From Pyronema omphalodes (taxonomy: Eukaryota; Ascomycota; Pezizomycetes; Pezizales; Pyronemataceae): a stretch of 64,000 nt of DNA. Shown one piece after another: positions 51,984 to 62,931 of this stretch. The DNA lies in assembly GCA_024516155.1 (NCBI GenBank), contig JAJJXM010000050.1:372001-436000 (forward strand), in the 5' to 3' direction. Each line of letters opens with the position of its first letter. Position 1 is the stretch's first letter. Made by a program: the position numbers and the translations under genes. The notes under the pieces are model-generated. The model saw only the letters and a program-made list of their open reading frames with translations. It was not told the DNA's origin and made no database searches.

Positions 51984-52083
51984 TTGGCGATGTGTGACGC
52001 GGAAGGAGGGGCGGACGTGGGGAAGTTTTGGGGTGTCGCGAAACTCCGACAGGGTTTAAGGAGGCTCAACCGGAACATACACC
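51984..52083. promoter_or_regulatory. Compact bidirectional promoter region
   Basis: Only 100 bp separate the ATG of mitochondrial PheRS (-) from that of the ER-type membrane protein (+). Both transcripts must start within this stretch or inside the neighbouring gene. It is fairly GC-rich, with no TATA-like box. Confidence 0.6.
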
Positions 52084-52869
52084 ATGACACCATTGCAACA
52101 ACTGCCGTTATTCATATTGGCGGTGCTCGCGCTCCTTTTAGGAGTGAAGGCGAATACTGAGAAAGAGATATTTCTGGCGCCGAGATGGCAGGAGGATCAG
52201 GGCGTTGGAGATCATCTTCCCCAGTTGATGCCGTCTGAGCATTGTCGTAATTGTCGCTCCGCGAGATTGAGACTGGAAACAGACTTTACGAACGACCATG
52301 AGATCTTCAAAGATTTCGGAAAAGAACACTGGATCAAAATCGATGGGTTGAAAGAGGGACAGAGATACGAAGTTCGGGTGTGCTGGGCTGCTACTGTGGG
52401 TTTTCGTGAGCTTGAGAGCTAGCTCTGTATTAATTCTTTGTAGCAACCGACAGACTTTAAACTCGACCTTTTTGAGCCTGAAAAAGTACTGAATAATGAA
52501 GATTGGCTATTAGCACAAATTGAAAAGTACCCGAGTATCGGTCAGGCAGAAGTGGTGAAGAGAGAGGGTTCAACACTGTTCCTGAGGGTTTTCGCGAAGA
52601 CAGCATATTTTTCTGCGAACAAGACCCGTATGGAGAACCCAGAACCCGTTGATGTTGATATCAGTAAGTTCCTTAATATAATTCATTCAATTGTAAAGCT
52701 AACATGAGTAGTTTTGGATCCATATGTTTTCAATGTGATACCGGAGTCGCTATTAAAGATTATTGGCTTGATTCTGGTGGTAGTAGTGGCCTCATGGCCG
52801 TTGGGCGGATGGATACACAAAGTTTTGACAGGTGTAGGAAGGCTTGATACAGAGAAAAAGAATGCATAA
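52084..52869 (+). CDS. Single-pass ER-type membrane protein, conserved-looking hypothetical
   Basis: Three exons (52084-52395, 52444-52663, 52712-52869) with two 48-nt introns give 229 aa in one frame. The N-terminus is a signal peptide (LPLFILAVLALLLGVKA). A lumenal part of about 150 residues has Cys in HCRNC and VRVCWAATQPTDF and reads like a beta-sandwich. A membrane segment near the C-terminus (LLKIIGLILVVVVASWPL) is followed by a short Lys-rich tail (TEKKNA). This makes a type I protein with a possible ER-retrieval-like end. I recall similar uncharacterised proteins across ascomycetes but cannot name a family. Confidence 0.75.
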
Positions 52870-53267
52870 TACCCAATTTCTATTTTGTGTCTTTGGAACT
52901 CTTGGTTACTATTCAAATTGTTGTTGTTGTTGTTGTTGCCTGTATGTACTTTGATCAATAATCGGGGGTCTAGGTGTAATGGTCAACTTAATTGACACTC
53001 TTTTGAAGAATAATTTACACGCTTTTCACCAGAATTTCTTCTCAAAAAGCTTTTAAAAGGTCTGCGGAATATTCTAAAAAGTTTTATGCCGTTTGCCCAG
53101 TCAAAATTGGGAGCTATGGTCTTTGCGCGATCGTCGTTGCGCGTCCGAGCTTGGGTTAGGGGAGGTTCGGTGTAGCTCGACATCAACCTCTCACGACACG
53201 GCACCTCGATACCATCACCACCGCACCCCCAGCAACCTCACAGCAACCTCCGCCTCCGCCGAGAGCT
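52870..53267. other. Intergenic, EXO84 upstream region
   Basis: About 400 bp between two plus-strand genes, with a (TTG)n run at about 52918-52938 that is probably in the 3' flank of the upstream gene. No other feature is seen. Confidence 0.5.
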
Positions 53268-55622
53268 ATGGATAAAGATAAAAAGAGTTTATCCCTCCGC
53301 AAAAAGCGGGGGAAGAACACCGCGAAGCCGAAGCCCGTAATTGGGCCGCCACGGTACCTCAGCTACCCCCTCTCCTCCCCAGCTCTTTGGTTACTGATGG
53401 GCGCAATAGGCAGGTTCCCATGCCCGCTATGCCGGGAGCACGAGTCGGCCAATCTACAATCCCCGCGAATGCGCAGCCTCTTGGGCAAGTCCGCGCGCGT
53501 GAAAAGGAGAAGGTGTGAACTCCAGGAACTCCCATGAACTCTCGGGAAACTCGCGAAGCCATGCGCAGCACAATGAAGCCGAAGCAAGTGCGGCGCAGTG
53601 AAGCTCTTGATGCCGATTCCGATACCGAAGTCCACACAGCCTCATAATGCTACAGCTACTAAACATAATGATAGGTCGCGGACTTGGTGAAACGTCGCAT
53701 GTCAACGCGCTTTCCCGTCCCCGGCGAGATGGGCGGCGACATCCCAGCGATTCCCTCGATCCCCGCTATGCCTTCGATTCCCGCCGGCGCCGGCGCAAAG
53801 CTTCCTATGCCTGGTTCTGAGCGCAGCGGTCCTGGTCCTGCTATCGATATCAGTGTTTTCAGGGACCCTCAGTTCAACGCCGATAAATGTATGCTTTTCC
53901 AGTTACTTCAGCTATGGAGAATAAAATCTACATATTCAACTTGAGCTTCAAAATACACCTCCACAACAGAATGCTGATGATTATAAACAGTCGTCGCTAC
54001 CGTCCTCGCCAACGCCTCCGATGAAGAAATTAAAGACTATCAACGCCGTCTAAAAGACATCCGTAACCGGACCTCCACCGACCTCCAAAAGAACGTCTTT
54101 GTAAACCGCACCCAATTTGTCATCATCTCTAAAGAAATCGACAAGCTCAAATCCGAGATGCGAGTTCTCCGTACTCTACTTACCGACCTTCACAATACCA
54201 CCGACTCCTTGCGAACTGAAAGCAGCTTTTCTTCAGCCAACGAGAGTGCTTCCAGAAGACATGCTAACAGAAGCTCCGTAGCTGATTTGACGGCGCTACA
54301 TATGTCTCACCTCCAGGCTTTATGGAAAGCAGTTGAAGGAGCTCAGAAGTTCCTCCCCTCCGTACCGGGACGTCATATTGTGATGGAGTCTAAGCACTGG
54401 ATCGAACTTAACGCAGCTACCTGGAAACCTAGGCGTATTGTCCATATGGTTCTGCTTAACGACCATTTGCTTATTGCAACTGTCAAAAAGAAGCGAGTCG
54501 ACAACAACTCCTCTGGATCTCAGCGTTCCCCACATACCAAGAATGTTGCGGACAAATGTTGGGGACTTTCCGAGATTGAGATGGTTGATTTATCCACCGA
54601 TGCAGCAACAGCCAGGAGGGGTATTGTCAATGCTATCAGTTTAAGGATTGGAAAAGAGAGTTTCGTGTACAAAAACGAGGATGAAGAGAAAAAGACGGAG
54701 CTATTGAGACAGTTCAAGAAGAGTCGAGATGAGTTGAGAAAAGCTTTGAGAGCAGAAACCGAGGATAGTTTAAGGCGGAGAGATTCAGTATCTTTCTTCA
54801 CCGGACGGGATCCGAAGTTATTGGAGCACGGAGATCTATTGAACTCCTTAACAGCCCATGGAACCGGAAACAGCATGTTCACAGTCGAAGGACAGAGCCG
54901 GAATTTGCGCTGGGTAGAAGGACAGATGGATGAACTCGACGAAGCCATTGCGCACCGGAAATTTGAGGACGCGGTGGCATCGGTCAGCCGTTTACGAGCT
55001 CTTGCACAAAGCTTATCCAAGGGCAACTCTTTGGTGTCAGAGTTGATACATCTAAAGCTAGACGAGCGGGCATCAAAATTGGCTGCGATTGTGACGAGTG
55101 ATTTGGTCGAGAACCCAGCACAGAAGACCGGAGTCAAGAATTGCATCAACTGGCTGGTTAGACTAGATTACGAGGATAGAGCTCGAGAGGCTTTCCTGGA
55201 AGCGAGGAGTGGAACTATCAAGAAGAGAACCAGGTATGTCTCATAACCCCGCTCTATATTCATCCATGATGGCGTAACTAACGTGTACCAGACAAGTCCG
55301 CTTCGAAGGAGATGTAGCACTCTACATCAGCCAAGTCGCACTGGTTCAGTTCACTTTGATTAGGAATACGGTCGAAATCTATAACTCGTGCTTTGAATAC
55401 CGTTTAGCATCGGCGTTGGTTCGCTGGGCGAAACAACACATTGACGGGTACATTGAGCTGCTGGAGAGGCAGTTACAGACCGTAGAACCGGGTAGCAAGG
55501 TGTGGGAGGACTGCATGGAGATTACAAAGATTCATTCGACTATGCTTGTTGATGCAGGATTGGATTTCAAGGAGCTGAACAATCCATCAGTGGGAAGAAA
55601 GGCTGAGTTAGAAGTTAGATAG
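53268..55622 (+). CDS. EXO84: Exocyst complex component EXO84
   Basis: EXO84 is one of eight exocyst subunits tethering secretory vesicles to the plasma membrane at sites of growth. Five exons give 658 aa: 53268-53353, 53410-53512, 53675-53888, 53991-55233 and 55292-55622. The introns are 56, 162, 102 and 58 nt long, and the frame holds throughout. The N-terminus has the fungal EXO84 start (KSLSLRKKRGK), a Pro/Met-rich linker and DLVKRRMSTRF. The coiled-coil part contains STDLQKNVFVNRTQFVIISKE. A PH domain follows (ESKHWIELNAATWKPRRIVHMVLLND), then the C-terminal helical bundle (LRWVEGQMDELDEAIAHRKFEDA). The donor of intron 2 (GTGTGA) is weak, so the 53.5-53.7 kb junctions are the least certain. 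Confidence 0.9.
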
Positions 55623-58600
55623 ACTCTAGAGGAGTCCTGGGAAGATAATGATTGGGGGCGTAATATGATTTGTAGTTAGTTTAAGCGATGCTGGGGAGGG
55701 CGAGAGTATATACTAGTAATACAGAAGATATCTTAATAATTCAATGTGCGGGAGCCTGGGAAACTAAGTGCATTGAGTATACTTTGAAGTTGATTGTTTG
55801 AGCGCCGTGACCTTTCTGAAGACTGGCTTTTTTTCAATTTTTTTTTTCGGACTCGGGGTTAATGACGAAGTGACAACCTGTGAAGCAGACCAACAATCAA
55901 TATAATGTATCCTATGTACTGAAAGTTTGACGAAGTCTCGCTATGCATATATAGATTTGTTGTTGAATCTTTGAACCGTGCCATAATCCTCCAAAAAACA
56001 CTGGTACTCGTTGTTTTCTTCGGGGTGAGTAGCGTTCATTCAGTTGATTTCAGTATACCTCATATTAGAATCCTGCACTGTCGTGAGTTCAAGTTCCCAA
56101 GATTCCAATTGCAAGGTTTCCTTCCTCCAACTAAAACCAAGCTACAAGATAAAAGTCGCTACATCTGATGCTAAGCCCAAGGTAGTTGGTATCGGTACAA
56201 AGACTTTAGAGGCCACTAGAGCTGCTTTGAAGCCGTACTATTTTGAATTGTGCTCGTCTTGGAAATGGACGGGTGATTATAGTACTTCTTCTTTTTGATC
56301 TTATCCTGCTGAACTAAAAGGATTACTACTGGTATATGAAATATCCGGAATCCCCGGAATACAGAAGCGTAATTCTAAAAGTCGTATGCAGGCCCATTTA
56401 ATCTCAACCCCTGAATATATTTTTACTCTTAGCCCTCATTTAGAACCTGCCACACAATAAGCCCCCTCCCAGTAAAATTCGCTCTGGTGATGTTCTAAAA
56501 CTTGAGAAGGTAGAAAAACTGTCACGGCCCGATAAGGAAAACCCGGAATTAACAACAAAATAAAATAATAAAAGACACTAGCAGAAGGTAGACGAGGAAG
56601 ATACGGAGGAAAGGAAAAGTCAGAGGATAAACTAGGGAAGCAGCGGAAGGAAGGAAGAGGTCGGAGGAGGAGGAACGAAGGATAGAGGATTAGGTTGAGG
56701 GATTAGGGAATATGCGGAGGATCGGGGGATAGGTTATGAGGAATAAGGAATTAAGGGACGAAGGATTAGGAATAAGGGGTTAGGGAGGAAGGAGGAAAGA
56801 GAGAAGGAGGGTCAGGATGCGAAGATACGGAGGATAGAGGAAGGGTGAGCTAGGATGGAAGGAAGGGAAAGACTCGGGAGGAAGACGAGAAGGAGCGGTG
56901 AAATCTCGGTGTCGGGGAAAATGGAATGGGGAGAAAAAGATATAAGTAGCAGTATTATTGTCTGGTAGTTAGATCTTCATGCAACGTCTTGTATCAATAC
57001 ATCAAGAGTTACAAGACCTTCCTTCTCCGTCCTGCCTGTCCTCGTCTCTGTCCTGCCCCGTTGTAGTCACCAAATATCACTCGCTGCCCAGCCCGCGAGT
57101 TCCCTGGTTCGCCCGCCCCAGTCCGCCGTTACAGAAACTGCTTATGTTTATGGAACTTGAATACCGTTGTCAGCTCTTGAATCATAAATTCCCCAGAAAA
57201 CTCAGAGTTGTACCAATAATGAACGTCTGTGATATGAAATTTTGTGCCCTTTGCCCTGCCACGGTAGTGATTTTCTTTTGGATAGGTGTTCCCCCAGGAA
57301 GATACTACCTCAAGTACCCTTATGCCTTGGATATTTTAATCTTGAATTTTTAAGCAGATAAGATAGATATTTGTACAGATTGCCAGCATTTCTCAGGTAA
57401 CTAATGCCGATGAAGTTTTTAAAAGAATCAGTGAATAATCACAAACAAGAAGCGGAACAATACCTAGTCCCTACGCTCAGAGCTGTCCATGGTCCGTCCG
57501 GTCCATTCCTGACTGTGGGACGGACAGGTCAACATATAGCGGGTTGGTTTAGTGCTCGGACCAGGACAGATGGTCTTTTCAGCACCGTGGACCGGACCGC
57601 TCATGGGCGATCATGGGTGACCATGAGGTCACACACAATCACTCGCAGGTGACCGTGGGCGACTGTGGGTAACTGCAGTTCATAAGAAAAAATTCTTGAT
57701 GCTAGGAAGGGATAATACAAGCTGGGTGACCGTCATGAAGAGGTTTTGGGCCATAATCTTTATTTTTGAAAGTTGAAGCGACTACAGGAAGAGCAGTAAG
57801 AGTTAACTGGACGTCGTCAGACACGATTTTGATTTTTTGCTGACGCGATGTGGAATTTGAGAATAAATTCCTGATGAATTCAGGAAGGGAAGCCGGAAGT
57901 CTTTACCATCTTCATCATATCCACCTTCATCTTCGGTGGTAAATTTCCCGTTACTACTCAGGGTTACTGGCCTATCGGATTCTTTATAATCGGAGGTGTT
58001 TTCGTGTTATGAAATACTATCGTCACCGGTGGTGTCCACCTGACCAAAATTTTTGTGACCAATGTTTTTGGGGGTTCAACGGACTCCCAAAGCGAGGTTG
58101 AACTTTTTGAAGACTCGGTCATCAAAATCCGTGGGGTGAGAGTTGAAAAATGAGATGCGCAGGTTAAGTGATTCTTCTGCTAATTCTGCATGGGATTCAC
58201 AATCTGTACATGGAGCCGCAGGATGCGGAATTGGAGCTGAATGCTGCGATGCCGTCGGCGTTACTACCTAGCCAGCGAATCTTTCTCTGATACAATGGAG
58301 ATTATTGTTGTTTTCCCATATGAAACTCCAAGGCCTAAAGACCCAAGCAGGACATGTTAGAATATAACCCAGTCTGAAGTGACGTTTCATTGGTGAGGAT
58401 AATCGGGAATGATGTAACTCTGAAGGAGCAATGTGAATATTTATAATATGGTTTCGGGATCCCGAGTTGATGAAGGGTGAGTGTGTGTAGTGTTTGGAAG
58501 AAGCAGTGTCTGTCTATGACACACAGGGTCGCAGGTGTTGGTATACAAGATGCATTCTCACCCAATTACTGGAAGGAACCCGAGGGCTAAGTGACCGAGG

Positions 58601-59229
58601 TCTCTAGGGTACATTGATCCTGTTAATGCAAGGAGATAATATAAGGTCAGTATCCTGTGGCGGCAGGAAAGGTTCGTGGAGATACGCAGACCCTTATGTA
58701 CTTATCTTTGCTAGTATCACCAAATTGACGAGAGCTCCGTTGGTTGCGTTTTGGAATACGCTGTAGCCGTTGTGCAATCTTAAGGATTTAACTTGAGTTC
58801 TGGAAATATTAGTTGTTTTTTGTTAATGGCCAGTGCCATACGACATAATTATAGCAGGAAAAGAAGAAGAAAGAAGGAAGGAAAGAAAGAGATAACTGGT
58901 GTAACGGGAAGCTCGACATATTTGTTGATATGGATTATGGATATTGGAAGGGCTGATGAGATGAAAACAGGTGACGTGAATGTTGTTTTAATTTAGAAAT
59001 CTGCGATTATTAAGATTGACGAAGATCAATTGCATTTCAGAGCTCACTATACTCGAACAACACATAGTAATAACAATAATCGCTGGTCAAATCCGCGTAG
59101 AAACGATGGCGGCCCGGCTGGAGGCTGTATACAGCACCTGGCATACAGGAAAGTGTGACCAAAAAGTTGAGTGAAATACCAATCCCAAACGCTACAAGAT
59201 CGTCTGATTCTGTACACTTCAGGTAAAAA
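55623..59229. other. Gene-poor region with a probable solo LTR
   Basis: No convincing gene. A probable LTR lies at 56520-57013 (listed separately). From 57.4 to 57.7 kb there are several copies of GGTCCG, GGTGACC and GGGCGAC-like motifs in an imperfect array. The rest has short, random-looking frames. Confidence 0.5.
56520..57013 (+). mobile_element. Probable solo LTR of a retrotransposon
   Basis: The 494-bp stretch begins TGTCACGGCCC, a start I know from fungal Gypsy-type LTRs, and ends CATCAAGAGTTACA, so it has TG...CA ends. A long A/G-rich U3-like segment (about 56590-56900) is followed by GATATAAGTAG, a good TATA box, about 75 bp before the end. That is the usual order in an LTR. No second LTR, polypurine tract plus internal domain, or reverse-transcriptase frame is nearby, so it looks solo. 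I could not see matching target-site duplications directly at the ends, which lowers confidence or indicates decay. Confidence 0.55.
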
Positions 59230-60005
59230 TCATAATATTATGCGGCATAAAACATATTGAACATAAAACCCGATAAAAAAAGACGCCAAAACACAAAAAG
59301 CGCACGCGAAATATTTGTGCTCCTCCTGGAGGTCCAACCGAAGCTTTTCGAGGTGAATCTCTTGGTCCAGCTCGTCAATTCTCTGCTCGAGCGCCTTAAT
59401 GCCTAGTCTATGTGTTAGTCATGCTGTGAAGATATGCTTCACTACGCAGGTAGTGGTGGCTTACGCTTCATGAACTCCGCTTTCGGCTTCTGATTGAGGA
59501 TCGGGTGGAAACGCAACGGCGACACCCAATGACGCCGAGGCCCGATTTGTGAATCCAGACCTTCTCCGCTTTCTTGACAGAATTTCTGAGTATTCCGCAG
59601 AATGCCGCAAGGAGACGGGCATCTTCGCTAGAGATGCCCCCATCCCGCGCATCCCCCTTCATCCCGAAACGAATTTCCGCGAGCTGGATGGCCCCGTCCA
59701 GCTGCTCCATCCTTGTTCCATCCGCTTCTGGATCCCCTTGATATCTAGTCTATGTGTTAGTCGTGCTATGAAGATATGCTTCACTACGCAGGTAGAGGTG
59801 GCTTACGCTTCCTTCGCTGCGCCTGCGGATCCGTACTGAAGATCAGACGGAAGCGCAACGGCGGCACCGGAGGCATCGGGGGTACCGGCGGTGTCAGGGG
59901 CGAGAGGGGTGATGTCGGGGCGGACGACAGAGGCGGGGTCGGAGAAGAATCGGTTGTGCCGTGGGCAGAGGAGCCAGGTGTGGTTTTCAACTGAAATGTA
60001 GCCAT
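59230..60005 (-). pseudogene. Fused, frameshifted tandem copies of a small orphan gene family
   Basis: Three exon-like blocks are separated by two nearly identical 62-nt introns: 59807-60005, 59465-59744 and 59230-59402, with introns 59745-59806 and 59403-59464. The first block starts at an ATG and encodes a Ser/Pro-rich N-terminus (MATFQLKTTPGSS, SSPTPPLSSAPTSP). The middle block resembles the second exon of the intact copy at 62.9 kb (GISSEDARLLAAFC), followed directly by the end of another first exon (SPLRFHPILNQKPKAEFMK). Its parts lie in three different frames; an 11-bp near-duplication (ATGGAACAAGG / ATGGAGCAGCT) explains the first shift. The last block is open: a charged helix (LEQRIDELDQEIHLEKLRLDL) plus a hydrophobic tail (FCVLASFFIGFYVQYVL). 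I read this as head-to-tail copies fused by recombination. Confidence 0.55.
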
Positions 60006-60210
60006 CTTGAAGTACTGTCAGTCGGCCAATCGTTCCGCTCGAATGTATGGACATTGATGGGCAATCGAAGTGATATTGGACATTGGGGAAGTTACCAGGA
60101 CGAAAACAGTAGCGATATTGTTAGAGTGGTGTTGCGGAAACAAATTTGGGGTGTAGAAGGAATGAGAGACGGATGAGAGACTAGTTATACGTGAGTGGCT
60201 CCTCTTAATT

Positions 60211-60342
60211 TCACTTCTCTGGATCCTGATTGAGAATCAGGATGATAAGCGGCGACACTTCCGGCGAGGTCGCAGCAGAAGACAGCGTCGGGGGGGAAGA
60301 TGATCCGACAGTGGCGGCGGAAGAGGAGTCGGTTTCGCTCAT
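60211..60342 (-). pseudogene. Truncated first exon of the orphan family
   Basis: A 43-codon frame from ATG (MSETDSSSAATVGSSSPPTL) closely matches the N-terminus of the intact copy at 62.9-63.3 kb, including SSAATSPEVSP. It stops where the intact copy would reach its intron donor; the intron and second exon are absent. Sequence past the break resembles family 5' flank. The 5' flank (60343-60510) is almost identical to that of the intact copy. It may still be transcribed as a short peptide gene, but I regard it as a broken copy. Confidence 0.55.
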
Positions 60343-60510
60343 TTTAGCTGTTAATGTACAATTAGTCTGCTAATTATTCCACTCGCATGGGTGAAGCTTG
60401 ATCGGAAATCGCAGTGTTATATGACGACGGGGGAGGTTACCAAGGTGACAATGTGGTTTAAGTCTTCGACGACGGTTGTAGAAATTGATTGGGAGCGTAG
60501 GAAGAATGAG
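60343..60510 (-). promoter_or_regulatory. Conserved family 5' flank, copy 2 of 3
   Basis: Upstream of the ATG at 60342, about 150 bp match 63324-63480 closely. They share TAATTAGCAGACTAATTGTAC read on the minus strand, TATATGACGACGGGGGAGG on the plus strand, and a GGAAGAATGAGAGA-type block. A more distant copy lies at about 60010-60180, upstream of the copy starting at 60005. Such conservation of non-coding flank suggests promoter function or a recent duplication. Confidence 0.6.
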
Positions 60511-60576
60511 AGATTGATGGGAGAATACATATACACGGCTCGTACATCTGCACCGTGCCATCTATCTCAAAAAGGC

Positions 60577-60814
60577 CTATAGATATTCCTGAGTAGGATG
60601 TGATCTCATCGGCTCAATCAATTGATATCCGGGGCTTCCATGTTGTTCGTTCAAAACAGCATTCTCGCCTAAGCCGTGCTTGAGGAGTTGGATACCCTCT
60701 TCCAGTCTGACAGTATGCTGTTGAAGCTTGTTCATTTCCAGATGCTATGTTAGTGGTGCTGTAAACGTATCGTTCTCTGGGGAGGCAGTGGTGGCTTACC
60801 CTTTCTTTTAGCAT
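60577..60814 (-). CDS. Small orphan-family member, 60 aa, doubtful
   Basis: With the family intron 60745-60799 (GTAAGC, branch CACTAAC, CATAG) removed, exons 60800-60814 and 60577-60744 join in frame to give 60 aa. The start is MLKER, then HLEMNKLQQHTVRLEEGIQLL, which aligns with the charged helix of the other copies (KLQ..., LERDIRLQ). The tail is unrelated (GYQLIEPMRSHPTQEYL). The ATG lies one base after the stop of the previous copy, so the two form the same three-block, two-intron layout as at 59.2-60.0 kb. Whether this is a separate gene or the end of a fused copy cannot be decided by eye. Confidence 0.4.
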
Positions 60815-60815
60815 G

Positions 60816-61067
60816 CTACTGTTGCTTTTCCAAAACGGCGTTCTTCCTGAGTCTTTTGCAATCCATGTGGATTTGAATCTGCATGTGCAGTCTCACTCTG
60901 TGCTTCTGAAGGTCCGTAAATCCTAGATTATGTGTCAGTTTAGCTGTGAATATATATCCTTTTCCGGGGAGGTAGTGTTGGCTTACGTTTTTTGTCGGAT
61001 TGACGATTCTCAACTTTGGAAAGACTGGACTTCTAGCAGTAGGGGTAGTCGGGTTATTTTCTGACAT
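60816..61067 (-). CDS. Small orphan-family member, 83 aa, with intron-like segment in frame
   Basis: An uninterrupted 83-codon frame from the ATG at 61067 (MSENNPTTPTARSPVFPK) to the stop at 60816. The middle (60923-60986) is clearly homologous to the family intron: GTAAGCCAACACTACCTCC at one end and ACTGACACATAATCTAG at the other. Removing these 64 nt puts the second part out of frame and stops after about nine codons. Reading through keeps the helix (DLQKHRVRLHMQIQIHMD) in frame. Either the copy is broken or the intron has become coding. Confidence 0.4.
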   Translation of the reverse strand: MSENNPTTPTARSPVFPKLRIVNPTKNVSQHYLPGKGYIFTAKLTHNLGFTDLQKHRVRLHMQIQIHMDCKRLRKNAVLEKQQ

Positions 61068-62931
61068 TGAGGTTGCTTCGAAGGATATTGATCGTAGAGG
61101 AAGCTGAGGATGAAGTAGTTTTCAAGGTCAGCCTGAGGGGCGGGGGAAATGTGGTGGTGGTGATGGATGTGGAGGGGCTTTCCTCCCTGGTCTTGGCCAT
61201 TTCGGCCGACGAAGCATGATACCGTCACCACATGTCATCTGGAACTTGGACATTCTCTCGAGAACACGGGTATCCGCGGCTTGCGTGTACGTGCTTGGGC
61301 TATCGCCTGGGGAGGTGGAGTAAATCCGTGCCATTGGTAGATTTTGATATCTCTTAGTTCTCCTCCTCGGCTGTGGGGAAATAACCTCAAAATGGCAGAG
61401 ATATTGGTCTTTGAGGCAAGTTTGCAGTGAAAGTAAAACGGTGTTTCAAATGGAAATTCAACAGTACACCACTCCCCCCCCCTCCTTCCGGGATCTGACT
61501 TCGCGACTTCGACCTCCTCTACTAGTACCAACCACCCATGAAACCGACATATCTCCCTGTTTAGATGCATATAGAACGCTGTTCTTCTCTTCTATCCATA
61601 TCTCCTATTACTGGCCAATCTTGACATTTTGAACGCTTCTAGACACGGCTGCTTGAGTACGTACAGGTACCACTCCGACTACAACCCGCTGATGACGATG
61701 CCACCCCGACAAAAACACCTACTCCCCCTGTATTGATGCAAAGTAAAATAGTTTACACTAATCTCCCACCGACATTAGCTCTCCCATCTCCTTCAACAGT
61801 CTCGCTAACAATCTGTCACTTACATTCGCAGCAGTGCCTACAACTGCATTTCAACATCCCCGCCGCAGACGACAACCTATCTGTCAGACATCGGGCACCA
61901 CATGCTTCGCGCCTCTCCTGCCGAGATTCATTCTGGTCGACATCGTTGCTCTTACTACCTGGTTCCGATCACGATCAATACTTACGTGGCAGGGTTAGGG
62001 TTCACCAATTGAGTTATCAGCAGGGTACAAGCCGGGGTTCGACCCCGACTTGTACCCCTGTTCTTCCTGCAGCCTTTTTCTAGAGCCGCCGCTGGGACTT
62101 ACTGAGGGTTATCTCTTGGACACGGATAGTCTGAGGAATCTGAAATCTTTGGCAAATACGGCTTATTCATGTCAGCGGTCCTTACCAAACGTGTCTTACG
62201 TTCTCCGAAATCTGTACTTCTTTATTTTCCATTCATTGCCCATACAAAATTCTACTATTGTTATTTCCGTACTTTCATAAAATGCCCTGCATTACTGTCC
62301 GAATGATCAAACGTTGTTATGGTTGAGTATTGAGCCGCAACTTTAAGCCACCAATCTGTAGCTGTTCGCACGCCGCTGCTCGATAGTGGCAGACTGTTGT
62401 GTCTCGTATGAATGCTTTTGACTAGCCTATTTGGGAGCCCGCGTAAATGCATTCTAACCTAATACGGCAATCCACCACGTCAACGCAAGTGAACTTTCGA
62501 AATTGCTCCCCATTTTACGGTAACGGACCCTTCAATCGTGCTGAATAAAATCATTTGATAAATCGCTGACTTTCGAATCATGTTCCACAGATATACTCTA
62601 AGATTCGAGGTTGACACGCCACTGGTTTGTGGGAAACCGACGAAAAGATGCATGAAGGTGATGATGCAGCGTGAACCGGATATACGCGATGACAGGAATC
62701 GCATATGATATTTTGACGCGAAATTGAGGGCGGTGCGCGTTGTTCTTATGTCACGAGATCGAAGGGTATTCGCAAGCTCATTGATATGAGAATGTTTGAT
62801 GTGATTACAAGGATAGCATTATGGTACATATATTGAACACAGAACCAAAAAAAACCAAACTCAAAAAACACGAAGTAACAACAAAACCCCACGTAACATC
62901 CCCGTAGAAAAAAATGGCCCGGCTGGTGTAC
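61068..62931. other. No convincing gene
   Basis: Between family copies. The first 300 bp upstream of 61067 show no close match to the conserved 5' flank. A tRNA-like B box at about 62036 was rejected. Frames are short and random-looking. Confidence 0.5.

Noticed and set aside
62030..62065. B-box-like GGTTCGACCCC suggesting a tRNA on the plus strand
   Set aside because: No A box at the right distance on the same strand (the A-box-like CTCAATTGG is on the opposite strand) and no acceptor stem closes.
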